DNA from: an uncultured Clostridia bacterium
GTDB taxonomy: Bacteria; Bacillota; Clostridia; Christensenellales; Aristaeellaceae
Reading direction: 5' to 3'
NCBI GenBank assembly: GCA_947565865.1
Contig: CANOHT010000017.1
Coordinates: 1-63,005 of the forward strand
Length of the DNA: 63,005 nt
Part shown: piece by piece, positions 8,915-17,277 of the stretch
Position numbering within the stretch: the first letter of the stretch is position 1
Layout: every line of letters begins with the position of its first letter
Notes under the pieces: generated by a model
What the model was told of the DNA's origin: nothing
The model's input: the letters and a program-made list of their open reading frames with translations, nothing else
Database searches by the model: none
Translations under genes and position numbers: made by a program

Positions 8915-9745
8915 TTACAGCGGATGGCCGACGGCCCGCAGCAGCGCCCGGGCGTCCTGATCGGCTGAAGGCCAGTCAAGCAGCGTACAGCCGGGCAGAC
9001 CGTGGCTGTCGCCATCCAGATGATAATCGCTGCCGCCGGTAACCAGCAGACCCAGGCGCCGAACCATGCGTTCCAGCCCGGCATACCCCTTCCCCGCCTG
9101 GGAAGGATGGTACACCTCCACGCCCATGAGTCCCTGCTCCTTCCACGCGCCCAGCAGGCTGCGCAAGGCAAGCTCGTCCTTTTTCAGCAGCGCCGGGTGG
9201 GCCAGAACTGGCGTCATGCCGTTTTGCCGCATCAGCCGCAGCGCTTGCGCCATGTCCAGCCGCTCAGCGGGCACATAGGCCGGGCAGCCCTCGCCAAGAT
9301 AACGGTCGAAGGCGGCCTGAACATCCGGCACATAGCCGGCCGCCGCCATCGCCCGGGCCATATGGGCCCTGCCCAGCACCTTCACCTCCGGCATCGCCGG
9401 AAGGGGCATGCCCAGCGCCTTCAGCCGCGCCAGCATCTGCTCACCCCGAAGGCGGCGCTTATGCTGAAGCTCCTCCAGGGCCGCCTGAAAGGTCTCCCCG
9501 GACGGCCAGCCGTAGCCCAGCAGATGCAGGCTGCGCATTCCCCGCAGGCTCAGCTCCACCCCCGGCAGCACGGGAATGGGCGCAGCCTGGCCCCGGAGGC
9601 TGTTCACGCCGTCCATGGTGTCATGATCCGTCAGCGCCATCAGGGTCACGCCGGACGCCGCTGCCCGCTCCGCCAGCATGCCGGGCGGCAGCGCGCCGTC
9701 GCTGGCATTGGAATGCAGGTGCAGATCAGGTCTGATGCTCGTCAT
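8915..9745 (-). CDS. PHP-domain phosphoesterase
   Basis: A 276-residue soluble protein of the PHP (polymerase and histidinol phosphatase) superfamily. The N-terminus shows the metal motif DLHLHSNASDG, followed by ALTDHD near residue 40, GVELS near 65, a middle HPAL and the late GSDYH motif, all PHP metal ligands. The closest named group is the YciV/RNase AM-like phosphoesterases that act on 3',5'-nucleoside bisphosphates or 5' ends of RNA; the substrate is inferred. Its start overlaps the end of ftsH by 20 bases, so the two are probably cotranscribed. The gap to the VanW/G5 gene downstream is only 55 bases, so that gene may also belong to the operon. Confidence 0.88.
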   Translation of the reverse strand: MTSIRPDLHLHSNASDGALPPGMLAERAAASGVTLMALTDHDTMDGVNSLRGQAAPIPVLPGVELSLRGMRSLHLLGYGWPSGETFQAALEELQHKRRLRGEQMLARLKALGMPLPAMPEVKVLGRAHMARAMAAAGYVPDVQAAFDRYLGEGCPAYVPAERLDMAQALRLMRQNGMTPVLAHPALLKKDELALRSLLGAWKEQGLMGVEVYHPSQAGKGYAGLERMVRRLGLLVTGGSDYHLDGDSHGLPGCTLLDWPSADQDARALLRAVGHPL

Positions 9746-11753
9746 GATCGTCCTGCGAGCCGAGTCCGCCCAGCAGAATGTCCGGCGGCAGCTCAGGCCG
9801 GTCGGGCACGACCGGTTTCTCCTCGGACTTGGGGGGAATGGGCGCGGCCTGCCGCGGCTTATCGTCCTCCAGGCCCTCGGGAATCTCGCCGGTTTCCATC
9901 AGCGCCACAAACTCGCGGCGGCTGACCGTCTCCAGGCTGAGCAGGGCGTCCACCAGGGCGTCAAAGCGGTCGCGATGGTCGTTAATGGCCGCCAGCGCCA
10001 TGTCATAGGCCTCATCCAGCAGGCGGCGAACCTCCGCGTCGATCTTCGCCGCCACCTCCTCGGAATAGCCGCGGCTCTGACCAAACTCCATGCCCACGAA
10101 AACCTCCTGGTCACTGTCCAGGTACACAGGGCCCAGCTTCTCGCTCATGCCGAACTGCGTCACCATCCTGCGGCACAGATCGGTGGCCCGCTGCAGATCG
10201 CTGGTAGCGCCGGTGGAAAACTCGCCCAGGCCCAGCTGCTCCGCCGCGTGACCGCCCAGCAGCCCGGCAATGCGGGCCATCAGCTGGCTCTTGGTCAGCA
10301 GATCGTTCTCCTCCTCAGGCAGGCCCAGGGTATGGCCCGCCGCCTGACCACGGGGCACGATGGTCACCAGATGCACCGCGTCCCCGCCGGGCAGGAAGTG
10401 CATCACCATGGCGTGGCCGGCCTCATGGATGGCCACCATGCGCCGGTCGCGCTCCGTGACCTTGTGGCTGCGCTTTTCCGGGCCCATCTGCACCCGGGCG
10501 ATGGCGTCCACCAGCAGCTGCTGGTCAATGACCTTCTTCCGCGCCCGGGCCGCCAGGATGGCCGCCTCGTTCATCACGTTTTCCAGCTCCGCGCCGGTCG
10601 CGTAGGGCACACGCTTGGCGATGTTGCTCAGATCCACGTCCTCCGCCAGGGGCTTGCCCTTGCTGTGCACCTTCAGGATCGCCACGCGGCCATCCTGGTC
10701 GGGGTAATTCACCGTCACCTGCCGGTCAAAGCGGCCGGGCCGCAGCAGCGCGGGGTCGAGAATATCCCGGCGGTTGGTGGCGGCCATCACGATGACGCCT
10801 TCGTTGATGGCGAAGCCGTCCATCTCCACCAGCAGCTGATTCAGCGTCTGCTCCCGCTCATCGTGGCCGCCGCCCAGACCCGCGCCGCGATGACGGCCCA
10901 CCGCGTCGATCTCGTCGATGAAGACGATGGCGGGAGCGGCCTTCTTGGCCTGGTCAAACAGATCACGAACGCGGCTGGCGCCAACGCCTACGAACATTTC
11001 CACAAAGTCGGAGCCGGAGATGCTGAAGAAGGGCACCCCCGCCTCCCCTGCCACGGCCTTGGCCAGCAGGGTCTTGCCCGTGCCGGGAGGGCCCACCAGC
11101 AGCACGCCCTTGGGGATGCGGGCTCCCAGCTCCGTATAGGCCTTGGGGTTGCGAAGGAAGTCCACCATCTCCTGGAGCTCTTCCTTCTCCTCGTCCGCCC
11201 CGGCCACGTCGGCAAAGGTCACCTTGTTTTTTCCGGGCTCCTGCAGGCGGGCATGGCTCTTGCCAAAGGACATCACCTTGTTGCCGCCGCCGGTCTGCGC
11301 CCGCATCATCAGGTACCAGACCAGCATCAGCACCATGGAAATGATCAGGAAGGGCAGGAAATCGTACCACCAGGGCGTCACGAGCGGCGCGCGGTATTCC
11401 ACCGTGAAGGTCAGATCGCCCACGGAAATATCGTTCAGCGCCTTGCCCTGCTTCACCGCCTCCATCTGGCGGACGGTCTCGATGAAATCCTCGCCGATGG
11501 TGGTTTCAAAGTCATAGGCCCTTTCGGGGAAATCCGCGGCGGCCACGGTGGTGTTGCGCTTGAGGCCTACCAGGTTGTTGTTGCGGATGGCCACCCGCGC
11601 CACCTGATCCTCCTGGATCATCTGCAGCAGCTGCGGATATTCGATGCGCCGGTTGACCGGGCCCCCCATCATATTGTTGAGCAGGATCGAGATGAGCAGG
11701 AAGGTGCCAATCAGCACCACATAGCTCATCAGACCCCTGGAAGACTTCTTCAA
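9726..11753 (-). CDS. ftsH: ATP-dependent zinc metalloprotease FtsH
   Basis: Membrane-anchored AAA+ protease that degrades unassembled membrane proteins and regulatory proteins as a hexamer. Two membrane segments flank an extracytoplasmic domain (about residues 8-30 and 130-150). The AAA module has GPPGTGKT (221-228), the Walker B VFIDEID and the second region of homology ATNRRDILDPALLRPGRFDR region; the protease domain has HEAGH (443-447). I chose the TTG at 11753 as start (675 residues) because AAGGAGG lies nine bases before it. An upstream TTG at 11801 lies at or before the predicted transcription start, and an ATG at 11729 has only a weak site. The C-terminal tail is Pro-rich. hpt and tilS upstream are the usual neighbours of ftsH in Firmicutes. 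Confidence 0.96.
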   Translation of the reverse strand: MKKSSRGLMSYVVLIGTFLLISILLNNMMGGPVNRRIEYPQLLQMIQEDQVARVAIRNNNLVGLKRNTTVAAADFPERAYDFETTIGEDFIETVRQMEAVKQGKALNDISVGDLTFTVEYRAPLVTPWWYDFLPFLIISMVLMLVWYLMMRAQTGGGNKVMSFGKSHARLQEPGKNKVTFADVAGADEEKEELQEMVDFLRNPKAYTELGARIPKGVLLVGPPGTGKTLLAKAVAGEAGVPFFSISGSDFVEMFVGVGASRVRDLFDQAKKAAPAIVFIDEIDAVGRHRGAGLGGGHDEREQTLNQLLVEMDGFAINEGVIVMAATNRRDILDPALLRPGRFDRQVTVNYPDQDGRVAILKVHSKGKPLAEDVDLSNIAKRVPYATGAELENVMNEAAILAARARKKVIDQQLLVDAIARVQMGPEKRSHKVTERDRRMVAIHEAGHAMVMHFLPGGDAVHLVTIVPRGQAAGHTLGLPEEENDLLTKSQLMARIAGLLGGHAAEQLGLGEFSTGATSDLQRATDLCRRMVTQFGMSEKLGPVYLDSDQEVFVGMEFGQSRGYSEEVAAKIDAEVRRLLDEAYDMALAAINDHRDRFDALVDALLSLETVSRREFVALMETGEIPEGLEDDKPRQAAPIPPKSEEKPVVPDRPELPPDILLGGLGSQDDHDEHQT

Positions 11754-11806
11754 AATCGGGCTCCTCCTTGACAGATCATCGCTTTTTTCTTTGAAAAGCA
11801 ACCAAT

Positions 11807-11836
11807 ATTATACCATACAACATGCGGCGATTGCAA
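11807..11836 (-). promoter_or_regulatory. ftsH promoter
   Basis: On the minus strand a perfect -10 TATAAT (11807-11812) has TTGCAA as a -35 (11831-11836) at 18 bp spacing. This gives a leader of about 45-50 bases to the TTG start at 11753 and rules out a start at 11801. Confidence 0.65.
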
Positions 11837-11917
11837 ATTTTCCCGTCCGTCCGCATGTTCTGTATGTCCGTGTTTCTTCCATTCAGAACATGACCGGTGA
11901 CTTTTTACACCGGCTTT

Positions 11918-12478
11918 TTACTCGCCGCTGTAAATCCTGGGATGCAGTACGCCGATGTCGGGCAGGTTGCGGTACTTCTCGTCAAAATCCAGCCCATATC
12001 CCACCACAAATTCATCCGGGATAACGAAGCAGAAGTAGTCGGCCTTCAGATCCACCCGACGGCGGGCAGGCTTGTCCAGCAGCGTGGCGATGCGCACCGA
12101 GGCCGCGCCCCGATCGGCAAACAAGCGCTTGAGGTAGGACAGGGTCATGCCGGAATCCACAATGTCCTCCACAATCAGCACATCCATTCCCTCCACCGGG
12201 CGATCCAGATCCTTGCGCAGCTGCACCACGCCGGAGGACTTGGTGGCGCTGCCATAGCTGGACACGGCCATGAAGTCCGTGCGCAGGGGCAGGTCGATCT
12301 CCCGGATCAGGTCGGAGTAGAACACCACGGCGCCCTTGAGAATACCGATAATCATCAGATCCCGGCCCTGATAATCCTGGGTAATCCGAGTCCCCAGCTT
12401 CTTCACAGCCTCGGCAATTTCCTCGCGCGTCACCAGGATTTTCGTCAGGTCGCCATACAGCCTCGCGTTGCTATCCAT
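11918..12478 (-). CDS. hpt: Hypoxanthine phosphoribosyltransferase
   Basis: Salvages hypoxanthine (and usually guanine) to IMP/GMP using PRPP; cytoplasmic. The 186-residue length is typical. The PRPP-binding motif VLIVEDIVDSGMTL lies near residues 100-113. The flexible loop SSYGSATKSSG is near 72-82, and the base-binding end ADYFCFVIPDEFVVGYGLD is near 147-165. AAGGAG lies 11 bases before the ATG. The gene sits 42 bases downstream of tilS, matching the conserved tilS-hpt-ftsH order of Firmicutes. A weak hairpin (about 11890-11915) follows its stop before the ftsH promoter. Confidence 0.96.
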   Translation of the reverse strand: MDSNARLYGDLTKILVTREEIAEAVKKLGTRITQDYQGRDLMIIGILKGAVVFYSDLIREIDLPLRTDFMAVSSYGSATKSSGVVQLRKDLDRPVEGMDVLIVEDIVDSGMTLSYLKRLFADRGAASVRIATLLDKPARRRVDLKADYFCFVIPDEFVVGYGLDFDEKYRNLPDIGVLHPRIYSGE

Positions 12479-12520
12479 CGTTCATCGTTCTCCTTGCTCA
12501 TATGTTCGTCATAGCTTTTC

Positions 12521-13855
12521 TCACGGATCAAGCCAGGGCATGTCGCCCTGCCAGCATAGCGCCGCCATTTCCCCGTCCTTTGCCATCGGCGGAAGGCGGC
12601 CCGCGCCGACGCCTGCCGCCAGCAGCACCTCGCTGCCCCGGCACAAAAGCGGAAGGCGATCCCGGAAGGGAGCGTCCACCCGCCGATTGACCAGATAATC
12701 CTGCAGGGACTGCCGCCCCCCTGCGCCCAAGGGAACGATATAGTCCCCTGGCCTGCGGGTGCGCAGCCTGCATTCCCCCAGCAGCGAGCGCGGCGCGCAC
12801 TGACGCCGCCTGCCGTCGCCGGGGCCTTGGTCGGGCGCTTCCAGCCGCAGGACAATGCCGCACAGCGCCGCGCCGTCCGCCGCGTCCACGGGGACAGACG
12901 TCTCCCGCTCCCCGGGGGGAAGAAGATGGATGTGCGACCAGCCCCGCTGACCGTGCCAGCCGCCGGGAAGGTTGCACCGCGCCCCCGCGCGCCCCCGGAC
13001 AGTTTGCCACAGGGCGTCGGTCTGCATTCGGCTGAGTTCCCGCTCCTCCATGGCCTCCCCGGCCATCTGACGCCACCAGGCCCGCAGAACCCGCCTGGCT
13101 ACGGCTTCCGGCAGGGCGGAGAGCGGCTGAAGGGGCAGGCAGTCCGGCCGGCCCCAGCGCCGGAGGAAATCCCCGCACAGGCTGTCAGCGGCCTTCGCTT
13201 CCTCCCTGAGAAGCGCCGCCGTGGCGGATATCCTTGCCGCGCTGCCGGGGGCAAGCCGTTCCATCAGCGGTAGCAGCTCCAGCCGCACCGCGTTGCGCAG
13301 ATAGCGGGGCTCCGCGTTGGTGGCGTCCTCCCGCCAGGGCTGTCCGGCCTCCGTCAGCGCCGCCCGCAGCTCGTCCCGGCTGATGTCCAGCAGGGGCCGC
13401 ACCAGCCGCAAGCCCGCCTGTTCGCTCTGCTCCGCCATACCGGCCAGGCCCGTGAGTCCCGCCCCGCGCATCAGGCGCAGCAGCAGGGTTTCGGCTTGAT
13501 CGTCCCGGTGATGGGCCAGGGCCACGGCGTTCACGCCCGTCAGCCGGGCGGCCTCCCGGAAAAAGCCGTACCGTGCCCGCCGCGCCCAGTCCTCGCCGGG
13601 ATTCTCCGGCGGGCGGGCATGGAAGACCAGCAGCGGCACGTCCCGCCTTTGGCACAGCTCGCGGACAAAAGCCTCGTCGCCGTCCGCCGCCGCGCCCCGC
13701 AGGCCATGATGCACATGCACCGCCGTGACCTCGCACCCGCGCAGCAGCAGCAGCAGCAGCAGCGCCACCGAATCCGCCCCGCCGCTGACCCCGGCCAGCA
13801 GCCGCTCCGGGGTCGGGGCCATCCGCCCCATCAGGCTTGTCAGGCGCTCTCCCAT
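12521..13855 (-). CDS. tilS: tRNA(Ile)-lysidine synthase
   Basis: Attaches lysine to C34 of the CAU-anticodon tRNA-Ile using ATP, so that it reads AUA as isoleucine; essential in most bacteria. The 444-residue protein has the PP-loop SGGADS at residues 24-29, the HVHHGLRG motif near 49-56, and AHHRDDQAET near 115-124, all diagnostic of the N-terminal ATP-pyrophosphatase domain. A C-terminal domain follows, ending near PWLDP. A (CTG)n leucine run lies just after the P-loop (about 13739-13760 on the plus strand as CAG repeats), a possible slippage site. AGGGAG lies six bases before the ATG. Confidence 0.95.
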   Translation of the reverse strand: MGERLTSLMGRMAPTPERLLAGVSGGADSVALLLLLLLRGCEVTAVHVHHGLRGAAADGDEAFVRELCQRRDVPLLVFHARPPENPGEDWARRARYGFFREAARLTGVNAVALAHHRDDQAETLLLRLMRGAGLTGLAGMAEQSEQAGLRLVRPLLDISRDELRAALTEAGQPWREDATNAEPRYLRNAVRLELLPLMERLAPGSAARISATAALLREEAKAADSLCGDFLRRWGRPDCLPLQPLSALPEAVARRVLRAWWRQMAGEAMEERELSRMQTDALWQTVRGRAGARCNLPGGWHGQRGWSHIHLLPPGERETSVPVDAADGAALCGIVLRLEAPDQGPGDGRRRQCAPRSLLGECRLRTRRPGDYIVPLGAGGRQSLQDYLVNRRVDAPFRDRLPLLCRGSEVLLAAGVGAGRLPPMAKDGEMAALCWQGDMPWLDP

Positions 13856-13928
13856 GGCAGGCTCCCTTTCTCAGATAAGCCACAAGGAGGCAGTCCGCAG
13901 CGGATAGCCTCCTCGTGTCCGTCAGAAA

Positions 13929-15392
13929 TCACTGATTGCGCAGCGGCGCGCCGCAGGCGTTGCAGGGCGACAGCTTGGCATACTGGCTGTCGTTCACCTG
14001 TGCGTAGGTGAAGGACGCCGTCAAGGGCCTCCACTTCTGCGCCAGCGTCTGGCAATTGGGGTCAATATGGTACATTTCACCCTTGCCGGCCTGGTTCCAG
14101 TACAGCACGGTGGCGCCGGTGAAGACAGGCTCCGCCGTGGGGGTGGGCGTCACGTTGCCCGCGTTGGGGGTAGGCGTGGCGACCTCATGGCTCTCCAGGG
14201 ACGCGGGGTCCACATACCACTGGCCGTCCTCCTTGCGCATGATGACCTGGAAGCGGTAGGTTTCCGGGTCGCGGCCGTTCCGCCGGTCAATGCTCGCCGT
14301 CACCGTAATGGTGCGAACAGAATCGTTTTCCGTGCCGGTGATCTTCTCGGCGGTATAATCCACCGGTATGCGGTTGCCCTGGATGCTGAACAGCGCCTTC
14401 TTCGGCTCGCTCACGCTGGAGCGCCAGGACGGAGCGCAGAGGTTAATCATGCTGTCCGTGTTATTAACGGACCAGAAGTAAAAGAAGGATTCCATCTGCT
14501 CCACCGCGGCGGAGGCAAGGCCGTCATTGGGCACGGCGGTCGGCTCGGCAGTGGGCGCTTCGGTCGAGAAAGACCCCAGGCCGCCCTGGCCCCCTGTGTC
14601 CTCCGGCTGCCGCCCCGGCTGGGAATAGCCGGGATTCTGGCCGCCGGGGGTTCCCTGCCCCCCCGTTACGCTGTCCATGGGCGCGGTGCTGGTCAGAACG
14701 CTGACCAGGGCCACCACGGCCAGCGCGCCGTAGACCCCCGAGAAGGTCAGGCGGAGGTTGGGGGCCATCATGGGCTTGACCCACAGGGCCGCCACCGACG
14801 CCAGCGCCAGGGCCACGAAAACCCATTTGATAACCGGCACACTGGAAAGCACCAGCCCCAGAATAAACAGCACCGGCAGCAGGCCGCAGAGCACGACCCA
14901 CAAAATCACATCCGGGCTGAAGCCGCGCTTGGGCGCGCGTGGCTGCGCAGGCGGCTGATAATTGCCGCCGAACTGCTGCTGATAGCCCGTATACCCCGGC
15001 TGCCCCTGGGGTGCGTAGCCCATGGGAGGCTGCTGAGGCGAATATCCGGGCCTGCCCGCGTAACCGCCCGGCTGGCCCTGGGGCGCATAGCCGCCCTGCT
15101 GATAAGGCGTCCCGCCATACTGCGGCTGCTGGTAGGGCTGCCGCTGATTCTGCGGCTGATTCTGCTGAAAATACTGCCCCGGCTGACCGCCATAGCCGCC
15201 GGGCGCGGGCTGCTGGTAGCCCGCGGGCTGACCCGCCTGAGCGGGCTGGTAACCCGTCTGCTGGTAGCCGACAGGCTGCTGATAGCTCGTCTGACCGCTC
15301 TGATAGCGGGGGTCATAGCCGTTCATATACGGCTGGCTTGGCCCTGGGCCATGACTGGGCGCATTCCCATAAGGAGGACGACCATTGTTCAT
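13929..15392 (-). CDS. Pro/Gln/Tyr-rich membrane protein with NTF2-like and Cys-cluster domains
   Basis: A 487-residue protein of unrecognised family. Residues 1-155 are a Gln/Tyr/Pro/Gly-rich, probably disordered cytoplasmic tail with repeats like GYAPQGQPG. Three hydrophobic segments follow (about 161-184, 186-205, 217-235). A Pro/Gly/Thr linker leads to an NTF2/SnoaL-like region (about 290-400; EQMESFFYFWSVNN...YRFQVIMRKEDGQWYV). A Thr-Pro linker ends in a short module with His442, Cys447, Cys477 and Cys480 (YHIDPNCQTL...SPCNACG), like small metal-binding modules found at the ends of nucleases and surface proteins. It lies 73 bases upstream of tilS and has its own promoter at 15495-15522. 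The function is unknown; the N-terminus recalls the VanW/G5 protein. Confidence 0.8.
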   Translation of the reverse strand: MNNGRPPYGNAPSHGPGPSQPYMNGYDPRYQSGQTSYQQPVGYQQTGYQPAQAGQPAGYQQPAPGGYGGQPGQYFQQNQPQNQRQPYQQPQYGGTPYQQGGYAPQGQPGGYAGRPGYSPQQPPMGYAPQGQPGYTGYQQQFGGNYQPPAQPRAPKRGFSPDVILWVVLCGLLPVLFILGLVLSSVPVIKWVFVALALASVAALWVKPMMAPNLRLTFSGVYGALAVVALVSVLTSTAPMDSVTGGQGTPGGQNPGYSQPGRQPEDTGGQGGLGSFSTEAPTAEPTAVPNDGLASAAVEQMESFFYFWSVNNTDSMINLCAPSWRSSVSEPKKALFSIQGNRIPVDYTAEKITGTENDSVRTITVTASIDRRNGRDPETYRFQVIMRKEDGQWYVDPASLESHEVATPTPNAGNVTPTPTAEPVFTGATVLYWNQAGKGEMYHIDPNCQTLAQKWRPLTASFTYAQVNDSQYAKLSPCNACGAPLRNQ

Positions 15393-15494
15393 CCGTATAC
15401 CTTCACCTTTCCGCCGCCTGACGGCGGCTGACCTGAGGCTTTATCGTATCATCATGGGCCCGAGGCGTTCATCCGCGCAAGGCAGGCCCAGATT

Positions 15495-15522
15495 AGTATA
15501 TCACAACTTACACCCTTGTAAA
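15495..15522 (-). promoter_or_regulatory. Promoter upstream of the Pro/Gln-rich membrane protein gene
   Basis: On the minus strand a -10 TATACT (15495-15500) lies 16 bp from a -35 TTTACA (15517-15522). It faces the gene starting at 15392, and transcription may continue through tilS and hpt. Confidence 0.6.
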
Positions 15523-15589
15523 CAGATAATCCGTAAAAAATCGGGCGGATTCTACGTTTTGGCGTCTGCGGCGACGCCTTTTCCCACCC

Positions 15590-16204
15590 TCAGCCCTGGG
15601 CCTCCTCCGCCTGCCGGGGCAGCCCCTCCGGCGCTTCCTCCGCCGGAAACGTCTGGGCCGCCGGCTCCGTTTCCTCCAGGCGCAGCACCATCTGATTCAG
15701 CCCCGCGACCTCATCCCGAAGGCGGCGGCGGATCACCTGGGCCTGGTCGTCCAGCAGCCGCTTGCGGTTCTCCGCCTCCCGGATCATCCCGGCGGCCCGC
15801 TCCCTGGCCTGGCACAGCAGGCTTTCCACCTCGGCCCGCACCTCCTCGGCCCGGCGCTGGCTGGCGGACAAATACCCGTCCGCCGCGGCCTGCGTGCGGC
15901 TTACAATATCCTGGGACATCACCAGCGCGTCCGCCAGGCTGCCAAGGGGCATGCTTTCCATCCGCTGGCTCTGCTCCTCCTGGGCGTCGCGCAGCGCCTG
16001 AAGCTCCGACTGCGCGGCGGCGGCCCTGCTTTCAGCCTCGCCGCACTGCTCCTCCAGCTCATGGGCCTTGAGAATCAGCCCCGCGTTGGCCTCCTCCAGC
16101 CCCGCCAGCCGCTTTTCCAGCGCGGCCTTTTCCTCCATCATGCGGCCCAGGGCCTCCCGCAGGGCCGTTTTGCTCATATGCTCCATGGCTTTGTGCCTCT
16201 CCAT
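15590..16204 (-). CDS. DivIVA-like coiled-coil protein
   Basis: A 204-residue, almost entirely helical, charged protein. Residues 10-80 form one long coiled coil (EKAALEKRLAGLEEANAGL...), interrupted near 85-100, and a second coiled coil follows. The second part (LADALVMSQDIVSRTQAAAD...AEEVRAEVESLLCQARERA...IREAENRK) matches the DivIVA/GpsB-type pattern of Firmicutes. Family members bind curved membrane at poles or septa and recruit division or sporulation proteins, but the membrane-binding N-terminal domain with its exposed aromatic is not evident here. A GGCGGAG-type site lies before the ATG at 16204; later ATGs at codons 7 and 10 are possible starts. The Glu/Pro-rich tail is disordered. 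Confidence 0.72.
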   Translation of the reverse strand: MERHKAMEHMSKTALREALGRMMEEKAALEKRLAGLEEANAGLILKAHELEEQCGEAESRAAAAQSELQALRDAQEEQSQRMESMPLGSLADALVMSQDIVSRTQAAADGYLSASQRRAEEVRAEVESLLCQARERAAGMIREAENRKRLLDDQAQVIRRRLRDEVAGLNQMVLRLEETEPAAQTFPAEEAPEGLPRQAEEAQG

Positions 16205-16241
16205 GCCTTTCTCCGCCTTTCATCATGCGTCATCAGCCTTT

Positions 16242-16270
16242 ATCATACCAAATTTTGCGCCCGTGCGCAA
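16242..16270 (-). promoter_or_regulatory. Possible promoter of the DivIVA-like gene
   Basis: A -10 TATGAT (16242-16247) on the minus strand with a poor -35 TTGCGC (16265-16270) at 17 bp spacing. Only the -10 element is convincing. Confidence 0.4.
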
Positions 16271-16332
16271 GCAGAAACACCGCGTTCCCCGCATATGCTT
16301 GCATCGACCGCCATGCTGAAAGGAGCGTCATC

Positions 16333-17094
16333 ATGACTGACCAAGCCAATCGCCAGCCCAAGGACAAAATCTGCGCCTATGAATACACCGTGCGGCGCGG
16401 GGACAGCTTTTACCTCATTGCCCACCGCCTGGGCGTACCCCTGCGGGATCTGCTGGAAGCCAACAGCGACGTTAACCCCGCCCGGCTGATGGTGGGCGAC
16501 GTGCTGTGCATCCCCATGGAGGAGGATGACCGCCCGCAGGCCCCCCAGGAAACCCAGCCCGCGCCGGAACCCGCGCCCCAGCCGACGCAGCCGATTCAGC
16601 CCGCGCAGCCTTCGCAGCCGGTTCAGCCCGCGCCGGACACGCAGCAGCCTACCGATGACAGCGCGCAGGACGACATGGACAGCCTGGATCAGCCTGCCCA
16701 GCCCGCGCCGGACGACACGGCCGACACGAACACCGCCGCGCCTTCGGAGCCCCTGGATCCGGCCTTCTCGGTATGCCCGGAAAGCAACCGGCGCACCATC
16801 CGGCAGGGGGAAACCATCACCGACGTCCAGCTGGACACCAACATGACCCTGCACACCCTGCAAAACGCCAACCCCGAGACGGATCTGGACAGCCTGACGG
16901 CGGGGCAGGTGCTGTGCGTCCCCGACGCGAATATCCCCTGCGACGCCCCGCAAACCGCACGCCTGACGGCTGGCGATACCATCGAGAGCGTCGCCCTTAG
17001 GCTGAACACCTCCGTGGGCGCGCTGCTGCGGGCCAACCCCTGCCTGGCGCCCAGCGATTTCCGGGAGGGCGCCTGCATCAACCTGCCGCGATAA
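16333..17094 (+). CDS. Triple LysM-domain protein without signal peptide
   Basis: A 253-residue protein with three LysM modules. The first is at about residues 19-63 (YTVRRGDSFYLIAHRLGV...GDVLCIP). A Pro/Gln-rich linker with many QP repeats spans about 70-150. Modules two (RTIRQGETITDVQLD...GQVLCVP) and three (ARLTAGDTIESVALRL...GACINLP) end the protein. LysM binds N-acetylglucosamine-containing glycans such as peptidoglycan. There is no signal peptide or membrane segment, which in Firmicutes fits spore-coat/cortex proteins (SafA, CotE-like) placed from the mother cell; this role is inference. AAAGGAG eight bases before the ATG at 16333 fixes the start; the frame is open further upstream without a site. 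A terminator follows at 17119-17158. Confidence 0.85.
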   Translation: MTDQANRQPKDKICAYEYTVRRGDSFYLIAHRLGVPLRDLLEANSDVNPARLMVGDVLCIPMEEDDRPQAPQETQPAPEPAPQPTQPIQPAQPSQPVQPAPDTQQPTDDSAQDDMDSLDQPAQPAPDDTADTNTAAPSEPLDPAFSVCPESNRRTIRQGETITDVQLDTNMTLHTLQNANPETDLDSLTAGQVLCVPDANIPCDAPQTARLTAGDTIESVALRLNTSVGALLRANPCLAPSDFREGACINLPR

Positions 17095-17118
17095 GGCCGC
17101 CGTCCACCGATGAACGTC

Positions 17119-17158
17119 AAAAGCCCGCTAGGCCGTTGCTTTCGGCCAGCGGGCTTTT
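17119..17158 (+). terminator. Terminator after the LysM gene (bidirectional)
   Basis: AAAAGCCCGCTAGGCC (17119-17134) pairs with GGCCAGCGGGCTTTT (17144-17158), with one bulged base. T-rich on both sides in the respective direction, so it can also serve the convergent oxidoreductase gene ending at 17278. Confidence 0.8.
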
Positions 17159-17277
17159 CGTCGGGGGGCGATGGTGGCGTTTTTCCGCAAGACAAACGGC
17201 CGGCAAAGCGGCAAGGCCGCTCGCCCCGTGAGCGCATGGCTCCGGCAAGCGGCGGCCACGTACCGGACAGCCGACGG

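Noticed and set aside
11754..11801. N-terminally extended FtsH starting at the TTG at 11801
   Set aside because: The predicted -10 element ends at 11807, so the TTG would be at or before the transcription start; AAGGAGG fits the TTG at 11753.
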